DNA from: Symbiodinium natans
Lineage: Eukaryota; Sar; Dinophyceae; Suessiales; Symbiodiniaceae
Direction: 5' to 3'
DNA length: 60,000 nt
NCBI GenBank assembly: GCA_905221605.1
Contig: CAJNDS010002173.1
Coordinates: 188,001-248,000, forward strand
A model generated the notes under the pieces. The model saw nothing but the letters and a program-made list of their open reading frames with translations, did no database searches and was not told the DNA's origin. A program made the translations under genes and the position numbers. Within the stretch, counting starts at the first letter, position 1, and each line of letters begins with the position of its first letter. This document shows, piece after piece, positions 9,416-20,735 of this stretch.

Positions 9416-9487
9416 CTGCGGCCATCATCTCCGTGGATCACAGCTATCGCGCGGCTGCTGGTGGCCACCTGGCGCACGTCCTGAAAG
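9416..9487 (-). CDS. RCC1-like repeat exon, most upstream clear one
   Basis: A textbook acceptor (GATTTCTTTCAG) precedes DVRQVATSSRAIAVIHGDDG. Isoleucine replaces the usual Phe-Ala pair. Upstream exons of this gene may continue into 10.2-11.0 kb, but the repeat signature there is weak. Confidence 0.7.
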
Positions 9488-9799
9488 AAATCTGACGATG
9501 AATGTGTTCTAAGGCACTCGGCATGAGAAAGCAAATGGGTAGCACACGAAAACTTGATCCTTTTGAGGGACATGACCACTAGACTGTCATACTAACATGA
9601 GACCCCACGACACTAATTTCGGAAAATACGCGCCATCACAAAGAAAAGCGTCAAGATACTGATTGCAGCTGAGTTCTTCAGGGGTGTCTACAGAGCATGG
9701 CTATTGCGGCGGCATCTGGTACTTGGACAGGAGTAGCCCAACCATCAAATGAATGACATTTTTGTGCTACGGATCCAAAACTTCAATGCCTGAAATCTC

Positions 9800-10048
9800 A
9801 TGTGGGGTCAAGCTTGGCAGTTACTTGTGCTCTTGCATTGCCTTGGGCTTGGAATGACTCGCGTGGGCCCCGAAAAAGCTTTCAAGGGTTTAGAGCCTGG
9901 AGTGTCAAAAAACGGGAGTTTTATCGGCAGGCAGTTCCGACGTGGGGTGAGAAACTTGAGCCCCCAAAGCCAAACACCTGTAATCCCTCCCCCCTATCCG
10001 GAAAATCCCGCCGAAACAAATCCCGCCGAAACCGACCCCGCCGTTTAA
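9800..10048 (+). CDS. 82-aa frame with signal-peptide-like start
   Basis: ATG start and a hydrophobic N-terminus (MWGQAWQLLVLLHCLGLGM), then a polar segment ending in NPAETNPAETDPAV and TAA. Codon bias is moderate. Could be a first exon or chance. Confidence 0.3.
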   Translation: MWGQAWQLLVLLHCLGLGMTRVGPEKAFKGLEPGVSKNGSFIGRQFRRGVRNLSPQSQTPVIPPPYPENPAETNPAETDPAV

Positions 10049-10205
10049 AACCTATTCCGAAATCCGAATTAGGGGCGGTTCCGGGCTCCCCAAACCCTCA
10101 AGCCAACCAACATCCTGAAGCTCCCTTCCCTCCCTTCCCAGCTCAATCCTTTGGACCCCAAACATGACATTTCTCCCCCTGAAAATTGAAACACATTTCG
10201 AGTTT

Positions 10206-10742
10206 CTATTGCGGGGAGGGCCTGGGGGGGGGGGGAACCCTGAACCCTAAGCCTGAACCCCAAAGCATCCCCTCTGGGCACCTGCAGCACAGGTTGATGG
10301 CCTCTGCCGTGATTTCGGCCAAAGGAGTCCCACCAACTCCTGGCGCTTTAAGGCCGATTGGAAGATTTATCGGGGTGCAGGGTTTGGGGCTCTTTCCCGC
10401 TTTCAAGACCTTGCTGAGACGTCGACACACAAGGGCACCGGGTATGGCTTTGGAGGGTCCAGGGCGCAACTTAAGGCAACTGGTCCTGATAGCGCCATCA
10501 TCTGTGACAACAACCTGTCGCCCAAAGCAAGTCAAAGCGCACATCCGTGTAGCCAGCAAGTTCGGTGAATTCTCCACCACTAGTTCGGTTTGAACGGAAC
10601 ATCGTAAATTTTTCCAGCAATTCGAGATCGCACCATAATCCACTGTGGAGGGGAGGGGGGGGGGGGGAACAGGGCGCAGGCAGACCACCAACACAGCTGC
10701 ACACAAAATCAAAGCCCCTGCTTCATCCCTTTCGGGCTTCAC
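10206..10742 (-). CDS. 178-aa open frame, probably one or more exons
   Basis: An uninterrupted frame with protein-like composition. A poly(C)-CTCCACAG acceptor at about 10645-10675 (minus sense) would start an exon at VDYGAISNCWKNL. The following SPNLLATRMCALTC and RQVVVTDDGAIRTSC distantly recall the RCC1-like unit. The tail has TPLAEITAEAINLCCRCPEG with strong G/C third positions. Function unknown. Confidence 0.45.
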   Translation of the reverse strand: MKPERDEAGALILCAAVLVVCLRPVPPPPLPSTVDYGAISNCWKNLRCSVQTELVVENSPNLLATRMCALTCFGRQVVVTDDGAIRTSCLKLRPGPSKAIPGALVCRRLSKVLKAGKSPKPCTPINLPIGLKAPGVGGTPLAEITAEAINLCCRCPEGMLWGSGLGFRVPPPPRPSPQ

Positions 10743-10744
10743 GG

Positions 10745-10975
10745 AGCCCGGTTATATGATGAAGCAAGGAAGCTCCTTTGGCACAGAACGCCTGCTCCAT
10801 GCAGAGCTCTGCTTATAACATTCTTGGTAGCCCAGCAACCGCAAGGAACCCCCAAAGAGGGCAAAAGGGTACCACTGGGCCACCAAGAAAGAATCTTTGA
10901 CTGGTGGTTCAGGCTGGCAACCAGCGATGCGGCAAAAGACACGGCTGGGTTGTCGGCCAGAACTTCCCACCTACC
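10745..10975 (-). CDS. exon-like frame, unknown protein
   Basis: Frame reads RWEVLADNPAVSFAASLVAS, WWPSGTLLPSLGVPCGCWA and GAGVLCQRSFLASS. Composition and codons look coding. It is on the same strand as, and just upstream of, the 10206-10742 frame. Confidence 0.4.
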
Positions 10976-11512
10976 CACAAGATCTGCTTAGGGTTTATAT
11001 TGTGCGGGTTTTGTGCGGTTATCTTTTTGCTTCTGGTCAAAAAACGCTGAAAAACACCGGCTTTTTCAGCCTTTTTTCAAAGCACTCGAAAAGAGTTGGC
11101 GGCCTTTTGGGGTTTCGGAACCCCAAGCAGAGGACATTTTTTGTGATTGTTGACCTGGATTACCGGCTTGTTCAGTTCTTTTTTTACGCCCTCGAGAAGA
11201 CTAAGAAAAATCGCTATGTTTTGGCCCGAGGTTGGAGGTTTGTGAAGGCCCAGTCAAACCTCACGAAATCCGAAAGTTTTCCATTTGTAAAAACCACGAG
11301 AACTGGTCAAAAACCACTAAAAATTGGCCAATTGTGGTTCTTGTATAGGGTTTGGGTTTGTGAAGACCCAAAATGATCAATAATCACGAAAATTTGCCGT
11401 TTGGGCGGTTTCCAAGGCCGCCAACCTAAGGAAAATCACCAGAAAGGTCAAAATCACAAAAATTTGCCATTCGGGGCGTTTCCAAGGCCGCCTAACTAGC
11501 GAGAATCCTGGT
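10976..11512. repeat. diverged direct repeats rich in GGTCAAAA / AAATTTGCC
   Basis: The clearest pair is 11384-11440 and 11453-11510, both carrying CAC(G/A)AAAATTTGCC and GTTTCCAAGGCCGCC. Looser copies lie between 11030 and 11380. A 159-codon plus frame across this region is low complexity and is not called. Confidence 0.5.
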
Positions 11513-11721
11513 TTTGGTCTTAGACTGGGGGTTTGTAGAGGAGCAATATGGCCAAACATCAGGTGTTGGCTTTTGTTTGAAAGGCACCATTGTGCTTGGT
11601 GAGGCTATACAATTTCTATTTTTCCAAAACCCAGAAGCCCAACCCCTCAACTCCTCAACCCCCAAAATCCTCAACCAGAACTCGCAAAGCCTTAGCCCCT
11701 CAACCCTTTAGCCCAGGTCAG

Positions 11722-11813
11722 GTAGCCAGCGCGCGAGAGCAGCGGTTGCAACATGGACTGACCTCGAGCGCTATGCCGTACCTGTGGCATTGAGGGAGTT
11801 CCAAGGAGCTTAG
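11722..11813 (+). CDS. exon-like island, unknown protein
   Basis: Follows GGTCAG and reads SQRARAAVATWTDLERYAVP then VALREFQGA and TAG. Third positions are mostly G/C. No family recognised. Confidence 0.35.
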
Positions 11814-12141
11814 GGATTCAGGGGCTTTTCAGTTCGGGATTCGGGAGATTCAAGTTTTGGGGGTTGGGGGGAGGTACTTGGGTCTTCGGGATTCGGATCT
11901 AGGGGTATAGGGTTTTGGGGGTTGGGCTGCACGTGAGGGGAGGCTTCAATGCTCAAGCACTTGGTCCAAACCCTGAACCCCACGCTGCTCACATACCAAG
12001 CTCCCCTGAGCGCTACAACCCTAGACCCTGAACCCCCAACCCCCACCTTCAATATAATCCCTAACCCCTACCGTTAATATAACCCCCAGCCCCTACCTTC
12101 AATGTAACCCCTAACCCCCCTAACCCCCCCAAACCCGCAAG

Positions 12142-12266
12142 GAGAGGCGCACAAGGTCTCACCATCCGTGATGCCGGCTGCAGCCACGGTCTTCTCTCTG
12201 CAGATCGGATCCTCAGCCAAGCTGCTGGAGTCATTGAAGCGCCCTTCGGCTCTGCATACTAACTGA
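12142..12266. CDS. coding island, strand uncertain
   Basis: Plus: after a C-rich tract and GCAAG, reads HKVSPSVMPAAATVFSLQIG and SSAKLLESLKRPSALHTN, then TGA. Minus: reads RAEGRFNDSSSLAEDPICRE and KTVAAAGITDGETL. Both have strong G/C third positions, so this is very likely exonic on one strand. A protein search would decide. Confidence 0.45.
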
Positions 12267-13476
12267 ACCTGAGCTGAGCTAATGAGCTAAGCGCTTGGGG
12301 CTCACTTATGGGTTGCTTGTGCCTCGTTCTGTTTCGGGGGTGGTTCAGGCGGGGGTTGAGACCCTAATAACCCAAACCCTTCAACCCATACCCATCTTTC
12401 GACGTGGCCACCGGCTTCGGTCTCCGCCGAGGTGCCCCACCAGACGAGACGAGGCTTTTGAGCCCTCAGCTCGGTGAGCCGAGCAGGGAAATCTGTTTGG
12501 AGGGTTAAAGCTTTAGGGTTTAGGGTTGTGTGTGTAGGGGCGAGCCTTGAGGTTCTAGCGTACGCTTGTTCTTTTTCAGTTTGGGTTTGGGCTCTAGAGT
12601 TTGAGGTTGAGGGTTCTCAGAGTTTAGGGCTTAAAGCACGGCTCGGTAATTCAGGGCTTAGGGTTGGAAGATCACGAGGGAGAAGCTCTGAAGGGTGCTT
12701 TGGCACCGGGATATCCCTCCACCTCAAGGGGTAGAAGGGTCCAGGTGGAATACTCCCCATGCTATAACTGTACCCAACATAGTAAAAAACATCGTGGCAT
12801 ACCGCGCAGCGCGGGGACATAAAATACAGCGAATGAAAAGCGAGCTACGCTAGGTTGGAGAATATCTTGTGGCTGTGCAATGCACTGCCAACACATGAAC
12901 TAGCATTCACACACTTGTCATCTTTAGTACGAGCTACATGGCTAGTGGAATTCTTGCTGGTACTATGGTTTCGATACTCGAGCTTGATACAGATCACCTT
13001 CGCAATGCACGTGACGGCGGAGCAAGCAGTGACCCATAGCCCTTGGCCACCCAACTAATTCAGTGCCTAAACCCCAATCCGAAATCTCGGGCCCTGCCCC
13101 AAGCCCTCAAAACCTAAACCCCGAAGGCCCCAAGCAAACCCTCTTGTGCGCCCCGGGGCACGACAGCGCAGCACGCGCTCCGCCTGCCTCCGAAGCTCCC
13201 AGACTTGGGCCTCCCAGCCATGAGGGGGAGGTTTAGGCATTTTAGGGCTTGTCATGAGCATGTAGGATTTCCGCGTGTGAGGGTGTAGGGATTTGAGTCG
13301 ATTTGAGTGTTGGTCTTGATAAGAATCAAATTGGAGTGTTGGTCTTGATAAAAAATCATATATGGGATGGACCTTGATTTTTGTTTGTAGAGCGGTGGGG
13401 CTTGGGACCTAACCCGACGAAAGGCTGAACCCGACCTGAAAGGATCTCAGTTTTTAGGGTCTTCAGTTCGCAGGCC
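12267..13476. other. no recognised gene
   Basis: Telomere-like remnants at about 12505-12665, a twice-repeated GAGTGTTGGTCTTGATA at about 13303-13355, and otherwise unique sequence. Probably intron or intergenic. Confidence 0.35.
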
Positions 13477-13971
13477 TTGCCTCCGACTCAACGTGGAGGG
13501 TCTCCGTGCGCCCGCTCAGCAAAGCGACATTCACACGCACGGGTGGCGGCGGCGCGCTGGCGTATCCACCCTCCATCGTCGTTGGCCGACGCAGGATTTG
13601 CACAGTGTGAAGCTTTCAGTAGCGACCTGGTCCTTGCCATGTCTTCTGATTCACCTCTTGCCAAGTCTTGGGGCTCCCAAGTCTGTCTCAGGTTTTGGGG
13701 CTTCTGTGACTTTTTGGAGCATTTGGGTGGTATGTTTGGTGAGGTGGCTTGGAGGAGCGCTTACCCTGGAAATGCTGCTGTATGTCTCGAGCCACAACGC
13801 CAGGGCACCAACTCTGCATCCCGAATCGGTAGCCAGGAGTGCTCCCCTTGGCCACATCTTGGACCACACATCTTGGCACTCGCAGCTTCCTTACCATTCA
13901 CCACCTTGAGTCCAACAACCCATGGAGATGGGATGATTCTCACGGACATGCGAGGGCCACGAAGAGATTAG
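13477..13971 (+). CDS. 164-codon open frame, doubtful
   Basis: Long for this region. It includes SSLADAGFAQCEAFSSDLVL and FWGFCDFLEHLGGMFGEVAW. Two minus frames are also open here. It has no ATG at the start and no family match. Confidence 0.3.
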   Translation: MPPTQRGGSPCARSAKRHSHARVAAARWRIHPPSSLADAGFAQCEAFSSDLVLAMSSDSPLAKSWGSQVCLRFWGFCDFLEHLGGMFGEVAWRSAYPGNAAVCLEPQRQGTNSASRIGSQECSPWPHLGPHILALAASLPFTTLSPTTHGDGMILTDMRGPRRD

Positions 13972-14644
13972 TAACAGACATAGACGGGGGTTGGCAAGGA
14001 CCACTCCCCACACAGGGGAACCCGCAAGAAAGACTGCCACAGTGCTCCTGGAGTCACCCTTTCAACCTCAAGAAACCTGAGCCCCAAAGTCCCCAAACCT
14101 CGGGTGATGCCAAAACCCCTTTGCAGCCTTAAACAAACCCCCTGAACCCTTAACGCTTGCCCGGATGGGATGCTTGGGGGAGCTCCAAACCCACCTGCTA
14201 TCCACACCTATGGCCTTCAGATTCACCAGGGACTCGTCTCCATCCTCGCATCCTTTGATTTACTCCCGGCAAGCGGGCTTCTTAGGGCTTCAGGGTGGCT
14301 GTGTGGCTGTGTGGTTTCGGGGTCTTGGGGCTTGAAAGGGCCAGGGCTTTGGAGAAGGTCAACATGAAGATCAACGCATGCCCAGGTCAACTTTTGGATA
14401 AGGGCATTCTGTCGAAATACAAGATCCTCCCCGAGAAGCTTCTGTGCAACATTGCCGCCGCAAGGCTCCTCTACATGTGGCGTTCCCAAAGCCGGCTTCC
14501 CTCTCCAGAAGCCGCGCAGCCGGTTTAATGATCCCGGGGGGTGGGTTTAAAGGACTGAGAGAAGTTTAAGCGGGGTGAGGAATTAGGCTTTCAGGCATCC
14601 AAGGCACCAAGCACGTTCCGAAGCGATTCCTGCAAAGGCGGGGG

Positions 14645-15106
14645 GTGAGCTTGCTCCCTCAAAAAAAACCCTCCGACAAAACCCTGAAATCTGGAACCCT
14701 CAAGGTGTGGCCGAGATCGGCTTCTTGCAACAAACCGCAGCGGGTGCAAACTCTTCAATCCGATTTTCAGCCGCGTCCTCGGCGTCCCAGCCGGCGCGGC
14801 GCAGCGCGCTACCGCAGCGCCACAAAGCGCTCATGGCCTTTCGCGGAGCTTCAGAGGGCTCTCGGAGGAGTTCCCGTGGCGATCCCGAAGTTAACCGAAG
14901 CCTCGAAAGTTCGAGCTGCAGCATTCCTTCATGCCCACGGTCTGGGGCCCCTGCATGACGGATGTTTCTCGACGTCTGAAATCATGAGAGTGACCGTAAG
15001 AACCGTCACTCTTGAAGAGCGTCCAGGGACAGCCAACGAAAGTCACAACAATGCTTCCTGGTCTCTCTTCCCCCGAACAGTGGAAGGCTTTCAAGCCCAC
15101 CCATAA
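14645..15106. other. region open on both strands
   Basis: Plus reads ALGGVPVAIPKLTEASKVRA. Minus (14924-14700) reads RKAMSALWRCGSALRRAGWD and AEDAAENRIEEFAP. Either could be an exon. No family recognised. Confidence 0.3.
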
Positions 15107-15379
15107 ACCCTAATCTCCACCCGCAATAGCCTGCAGCGTCCTCAGCGGCTCCTCGCGCGTTGGCGCCAGGCAGTCGCCGCGCGGGTCATCGAACGAAGCC
15201 TTGTCTTGGGTGCTGCCGGTACAAGCCTTCACCTCGCCAAAGCCCTTCGACCAGGATCCTACGCTTGACCTACGCTGGCCGCACTCCTAAATCGGATCCT
15301 CTTAAGTTTAAGATTTGCCAAGGAAGATCCAGAAAATTCGCCCTTCCAGAAGTCCACTGAGACAGGAGGCCACCAGGGC

Positions 15380-15760
15380 GTGGAGAGCGGCTTGATTGAA
15401 GAGCGCACCAAAGGCCCCGGGCCTTTGAGACAGTGGCACTTAGGGGGACAACTAAGGCAGAGGGAGGGTTTTGGGGTGTGGCAAGGTGTTTCTGACTCAG
15501 AGACCCCTTGGACTCCCGAGCCTTGCCCCAGCCCTGCCCACCTGTTCCTGTCGGAGAGCAGGATCGGCATAGCCTGGATTGTTGTGAGGTGCATCATAGC
15601 AAGGAATGCTTTGGTAGGCCGGGGGGAGAGCCCAAGAGAGTTCTCTGACATGGGTGTGTTGACATGGTCCATACATGCCTTCATGGAGACTAAAGCTGTA
15701 CAAGGCCATCTCCTACCCCAAGCACGAAGCCTCTTGCTACCCATTACTCATCTACCATAA
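15380..15760. other. region open in three frames
   Basis: Plus 15540-15720 reads ESRIGIAWIVVRCIIARNAL. Two minus frames read MDHVNTPMSENSLGL and AYQSIPCYDAPHNNPGYADP. All look protein-like, and I cannot choose. Confidence 0.25.
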
Positions 15761-16303
15761 TCCGTGTACTATGGAAATACTTGCGGTTTCCAAAACATGG
15801 GCGTGCCCATTTCGGGGGTCCTGCAATAATGACTATAACAGTTTGGGGTACTGTAAGGGACCAGTACTTGGGAAAAATGCCCATTCAGCATTATGCCGGT
15901 GGCAGGGGCTTCAGGGGTCGCATCCGCATAGATTTAGGGTTCACGGCTCAGGATTTACAATCTGTTGCGGTAACAGTAGGCGTTCAGGGCTGAGGTCTTC
16001 ACATTCTGCCAGCATGTGGTCCCCGCCTCGACCTCGTCGCCGGAGAACCGGCCGGTGAGGAGGAGGATGTTCTCCTGCACTTTCTTACTCCTTACCAAAG
16101 ACTGGGCATACCTTTCCACCACCACCATTTTCAAAGCTATGCCTATTACAAGTCAGGGTTCTGTAATTCAGCAGTTTAGAGTAAATTCAGAGTTCCTCAA
16201 TTCAGCCATTTAGAGGCAGAAGAGTGTTGCTTCCGCATTGGGCTTTGGTTGTTACGGTTGTCGCTGTGATGAGAGCTTAAAGCTTTGGGTTGGGGGATTT
16301 TGC

Positions 16304-16453
16304 AGTAACATCGTTCAGGTACTGCAGTGGGCTGTTCCGCATAGCGGCTTCTTGGGTGTACAGCCTGTCATGCGGACCGAACCTTCCCGTCTCAAGCCTC
16401 TGCACTTGTTGTTGCAACCCCAGCCCCCACGTGTGGGAACCCCAGGACAAGCT
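16304..16453 (-). CDS. exon-like island, unknown protein
   Basis: Reads SWGSHTWGLGLQQQVQRLET then GRFGPHDRLYTQEAAMRNSP and LQYLNDVTA, with strong G/C third positions. Downstream of, and on the same strand as, the island at 16593-16505, so both may belong to one gene. Confidence 0.45.
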
Positions 16454-16504
16454 GACCCCAAACCCCAACAGGACCCCCCACTGGTGAGACCCTCAACCCC
16501 CAAA

Positions 16505-16593
16505 CCGCAGTAAGCCGAGCCCCGCACCGCGATGGGGAAGCCGCCGTCGTCGAAGACCAGAAACCAGTCATATCCAGCAGCGTGGCCTGGGCT
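16505..16593 (-). CDS. exon-like island with YDWFLVFDDGG motif
   Basis: Reads SPGHAAGYDWFLVFDDGG and FPIAVRGSAYC, nearly all third positions G/C. 'YDWFLVFDD' vaguely recalls the 'YDWFLKADDD' metal-binding segment of core-1 galactosyltransferases. The resemblance is short and I do not rely on it. Confidence 0.5.
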
Positions 16594-16960
16594 TCTGGCT
16601 TGTGGGGTTCAGGGCTGAGCCCCCCCAAGGACTCCGGAGGGCGATTGGAGGATCTTCCTGATTCCTTCCCATGCTGGACATGTTGAGGGTTCAACCTTCT
16701 TCAGCGAGGACACTTTTCGATGCACAGTACCATGTACATATACCCAAGCGCTTGGCTCATTTCCCCGAGTCATTAGAGCTAAGGAATCTTCAACAACTCT
16801 CTTCCAAACATGGGCTAGAAGCCTGCGAACCCTTGAACTGTAAACCAGGCTAGCCCTCTGAATCCTCCGAGAACAAACCTCCAACAAGAGGAGCATGATC
16901 CTGCCCAGCAATTCTCTTGGCCCTGACCCCCAAGGCCAAAATCCGAAAACCCTTCGCCGA

Positions 16961-17043
16961 GCCGCGCCGGAGGTAGCGAACCAGCCGCCGGGTGCGCAGC
17001 CAGCGAAAAGCGACCCCAGCGGGAGCAGGCCTGCTCTGGTTGC
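16961..17043 (+). CDS. exon-like island, low-complexity polar
   Basis: Reads AAPEVANQPPGAQPAKSDPS then GSRPALVAL, G/C-rich at third positions. A telomere-like remnant begins directly after it. Confidence 0.35.
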
Positions 17044-17408
17044 TTTGGGGTTTCAGGGTTTTGGGGTTTTGGGATTCGGGTAGGGTTTCGGGGTTTATCG
17101 GGTTCAGAACTTAGGGCTTAGTGTGGCAAGGGTTTGTTGTTTTTGGTCACGGCAAGTAGAGCGTGCTTTGGGGTGGATGAGCTTGGGGAAGTTGGGGATC
17201 TGCGTTCCATTGGGCCCTAGGGGGGCTCAAGTTCGCCCGGCGGGTGTAGGACAGGGAGAATGATGGCCGAAGTTCCCATCGATATGTCGCCTATGTAAGT
17301 CATAACCTGCACATGTTCTGCGAATCCATAATATGAACCTGTAGGTACCCGCTTCGACTCTTCGAAGCTCTTAGCTTGAACTCCGGGACTCGAGCCTGAA
17401 GTCCACAG

Positions 17409-17491
17409 GCGGGTCCTCCAGCGCTGAGGCGGCGTCCTGCGCGGCGATCGCAGCCGTGTTCCTGGGCGAGCGGGAGCCGGTGTCTCGGACG
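17409..17491 (+). CDS. exon-like island, unknown protein
   Basis: After CCACAG, reads GGSSSAEAASCAAIAAVFLG and EREPVSRT with essentially all third positions G/C. A decayed telomere-like stretch follows. No family recognised. Confidence 0.45.
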
Positions 17492-17641
17492 CTTAGGGTT
17501 TGGAGGGCATAGGGAGCTTAGGGCTACGCCCGAAATGCCATGAGCATGCCACTTGCTGATATGGTTGGGGTGCTCCATGAACATGGTTCTATGACTTTCT
17601 GACTGCTTCTGCCCTCGGAGCTCAAAGGTCTCTCAAGTGCC

Positions 17642-18058
17642 CAAGTGGAAGCCAAATGGCTCATCCCAGAGGATGTGGCCATCGCAGTGCCTGGGAAGAG
17701 GGCACCCCCTCCACCCCCTTACACACTTACACACTTAACCGAAGCCTTTTTTGGAGGTGCCAGGGCCCACTCGTCAGGCCTGGCTCCTGGCTGCAACTTC
17801 CAGAACTTTTTTCGGGGGCCTTTTGAGTTGAGGTCTGGAAAGCTCTCCCTTAAAGCCCTTTCAAAGCAAGCGCAACTCACTGAACATGGCCAGCCTGGCC
17901 CAGGTCTTCTCTGCTGCCTCGGCATAGCCCCGGCGAGCCTTTCAGGGGCCAAGGCTTTGAAAATGACTCATGCCTCGCGTCCAGGGCCCCTGGAGAACAT
18001 TGTGCGAACTCAACGCGCTGCTTCAAAGAATCCGTGCGGGGTGATCGAGCTGCAGTAG
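17642..18058 (+). CDS. three small exon-like islands
   Basis: 17642-17700 reads EAKWLIPEDVAIAVPGK. 17862-17924 reads SKRNSLNMASLAQVFSAASA. 17984-18058 reads LENIVRTQRAASKNPCGV and IELQ, then TAG. They may be successive exons of one plus-strand gene together with 16961-17043 and 17409-17491. The last could be a true C-terminus. Unknown function. Confidence 0.35.
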   Translation, partial: QVEAKWLIPEDVAIAVPGKRAPPPPPYTLTHLTEAFFGGARAHSSGLAPGCNFQNFFRGPFELRSGKLSLKALSKQAQLTEHGQPGPGLLCCLGIAPASLSGAKALKMTHASRPGPLENIVRTQRAASKNPCGVIELQ

Positions 18059-18253
18059 TGTAGGCTGGGCTCAAAACATTACACCTGGCGGACCCTAATT
18101 ACCTTGGAAGACTCTGCCTGGTATCAGCCTTGTAATTAAACAGAGAGTCGGCCTCAGGACCGTTTCGCTAACTAGGGTTGAGGGGTAAATGCAGCTTCTG
18201 GATATGAGCTACCTTACCTTTACCACAGGCTTTCCTCTAAAGAACCCACGAGC

Positions 18254-18370
18254 TTGTTTGAGACACTGCCGCAGAAAGTGCTGAGACTCTTTGCGCTTTT
18301 CGTCCACCGCGCCCTTTCTAGCCGAGTGCGGCAGCTGTGCCGCCGGAGCTGTTCCGACGCGCTTAAAACT
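18254..18370 (+). CDS. exon-like island, unknown protein
   Basis: Reads ETLPQKVLRLFALFVHRAL then SSRVRQLCRRSCSDALK, a basic amphipathic helix-like sequence with G/C-rich codons. Confidence 0.4.
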
Positions 18371-18487
18371 GGCTTGAGGGTGTCAGGGCGTGGTCAGTCT
18401 TCAAAGCGGATTTCGGGATGGATGGCCTTTGGATGTAGGTGCTGGGTGGCTTAGGCTTCGGTTCGCCCTGAGACCCTAATCTCACAC

Positions 18488-18582
18488 CAAGGCCGAAACA
18501 CAACGGCTTGTGACTGAGCTTCGGCGGGAGAATTCGAACCAACACCTGCAGGGCAAGGGCAGCGTCTTGAGCTCTGCATCTT
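18488..18582 (-). CDS. exon-like island, unknown protein
   Basis: Reads RCRAQDAALALQVLVRILPP and KLSHKPLCFGL, ending at a GTGTGAG-type donor. A TTCGAATTC in it looked like a tRNA T-loop but does not fold as one. Confidence 0.4.
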
Positions 18583-18862
18583 AGGGTGCTGAGTTCGGGG
18601 CTTCTCAAGGGCGTGGGTTCACCAGCTTTACGCCTAAACTTTAGAATCTAAACCCAAAACTCCGAAATGCCCCCCCATGCTCAACCCCGCATGGCAACTC
18701 CGGGCCCAAGAGAACGGTTCAGGGCTTGGTGTTTGGGGCTCTCTGAGAGGACTCCGAAGCTTTCTTCCCCTAAAATGGACATGAAGCCCAGAAGGATCCT
18801 AGAAGTATACGAGCCTCCCGCAGTCCCCACACACTAAGGACGCCCACAGCTCCCGAGGCCTC

Positions 18863-18955
18863 TCAAGCCGAGCTCGCAGCTTCCTTTGGGAGCTGCTCGA
18901 TGTCCTCAAACCCGGACCAGGTGAAAAGCTGCACCTCCTCCATGTACCTGAGGCA
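18863..18955 (-). CDS. exon-like island, unknown protein
   Basis: Reads YMEEVQLFTWSGFEDIEQL then PKEAASSA and TGA. Codons are almost entirely G/C-ending, and the peptide is acidic and globular-looking. No family recognised. Confidence 0.5.
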   Translation of the reverse strand, partial: CLRYMEEVQLFTWSGFEDIEQLPKEAASSA

Positions 18956-19435
18956 GGTCGAGGTCCAGAACCTGAATTTTAGGCCCTAGAACAGCAAATC
19001 CATCCCGACCCCTAGACCCCAAGCCCTGAACCTCAAACGTGCAACTGCCCCCCCCCCCTCCCGCCCCATACCATGGTCCTTTGGCTAAGCAATCGGTTCC
19101 TGGTTGCAGGAAACCTCCGGCATCTAGAAACACGAAGAGTGAGCTGTTATCGGGCCGTTGCAAGACCCTGACACTAGCGGCCCTGGGGTCTCCGGAAATG
19201 CTTCACAAAACCGGGGTTAGACGTGCTCCGCTGGGTATGGGGGAACACGACGCTCCGCAATAGCTCAAAACTTTGGGTCCGGGCGGTTGGGCCTTTGTAG
19301 GTCTCCAGCTGGCTCGAGGAGAATTAGCATCAGGCTAGAAAGCATCGCATTCTTCCCGACTGCCGCTGTATGTCTACATGCTTTGCGTCGCCGACTGCAG
19401 CACTACGAAGCATGCCCGAAGCGTCCTTGCCCTAG

Positions 19436-19528
19436 GGCCTGGGCCCCAAAACGGCTGCCAAGATGCTTGACGAACTCGCTGTAGTATGGCTCGTTGGGCT
19501 CGCCATCTGCGCGAATCACCTGCATCAC
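19436..19528 (-). CDS. exon-like island, unknown protein
   Basis: Reads VMQVIRADGEPNEPYYSEF then VKHLGSRFGAQAL, G/C-ending codons throughout. No family recognised. Confidence 0.45.
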
Positions 19529-19587
19529 GCCCCGAACCCCTATGTCCGCCGCGCCCTGAAACCCTTACCTCTCCCCCCCCTACAAAA

Positions 19588-19673
19588 GACATCGCCGTGG
19601 CTACTGGAAAGGCACCTGGAGCCATTTGCCGAGCTTACTGGGAGGCCCTCCGTGCAGCCACGACAACACCACA
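19588..19673 (+). CDS. exon-like island, unknown protein
   Basis: Reads IAVATGKAPGAICRAYWEAL then RAATTT. A second island on the minus strand nearby (19808-19738) reads WSRYEAGTWTCCPFGGYNF. Confidence 0.4.
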
Positions 19674-19896
19674 TAGAATGAATCGCCCAAGCATGAACCC
19701 TAAAATCCGAACGGGCTAGACGTTCACTGCCCGAATCCTTGCCTTCACGAAATTGTAGCCGCCAAATGGGCAGCAGGTCCAGGTGCCTGCTTCGTAGCGA
19801 GACCACGTAAGGGTTGCAATTCAGCGACGTCAGGCTTGGTCAACACATGGCGGTGTCAGTATTTGAAGGGAGTGAATGGGAGTCAATTTGGAGCTA

Positions 19897-20398
<502 letters not shown>

Positions 20399-20735
20399 CA
20401 GGGCCGACTACGGCACGCAGTAAGGAGTACCAACGAACTACACTTGCTCGGTGCCTTGGAAGCATTTTCGTGTGATCAGCCTAGCCCTGCTGTTGAAGCA
20501 GCACCCTGCAACAAGCCTGTTGGAAAACAAGGCGCACAGCACTTCGAACGGCCACTACAACCCTGAAGCTTCACAGGAAGCCCTCCCACACACAAAAAAA
20601 AAACAACGCCCACTCCAAAAAAGCAACCAGTAAAGTGCGCTTAGGAGACCCTAAGCACTGTTGAAACCCTAGCTGGTTCAAACATTGGCCACTGTTCTAT
20701 ACCCAAAACACCCATGGCCCCTCAACCCCAAACCA

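Noticed and set aside
10897-11376. 159-codon plus frame rich in Lys/Phe
   Set aside because: Covers diverged direct repeats (GGTCAAAAA.. units) with low-complexity translation and no codon bias.
18525-18560. TTCGAATTC resembling a tRNA T-loop (minus strand)
   Set aside because: Flanking bases do not form a T stem, no anticodon or acceptor arm, and the segment fits a coding island.
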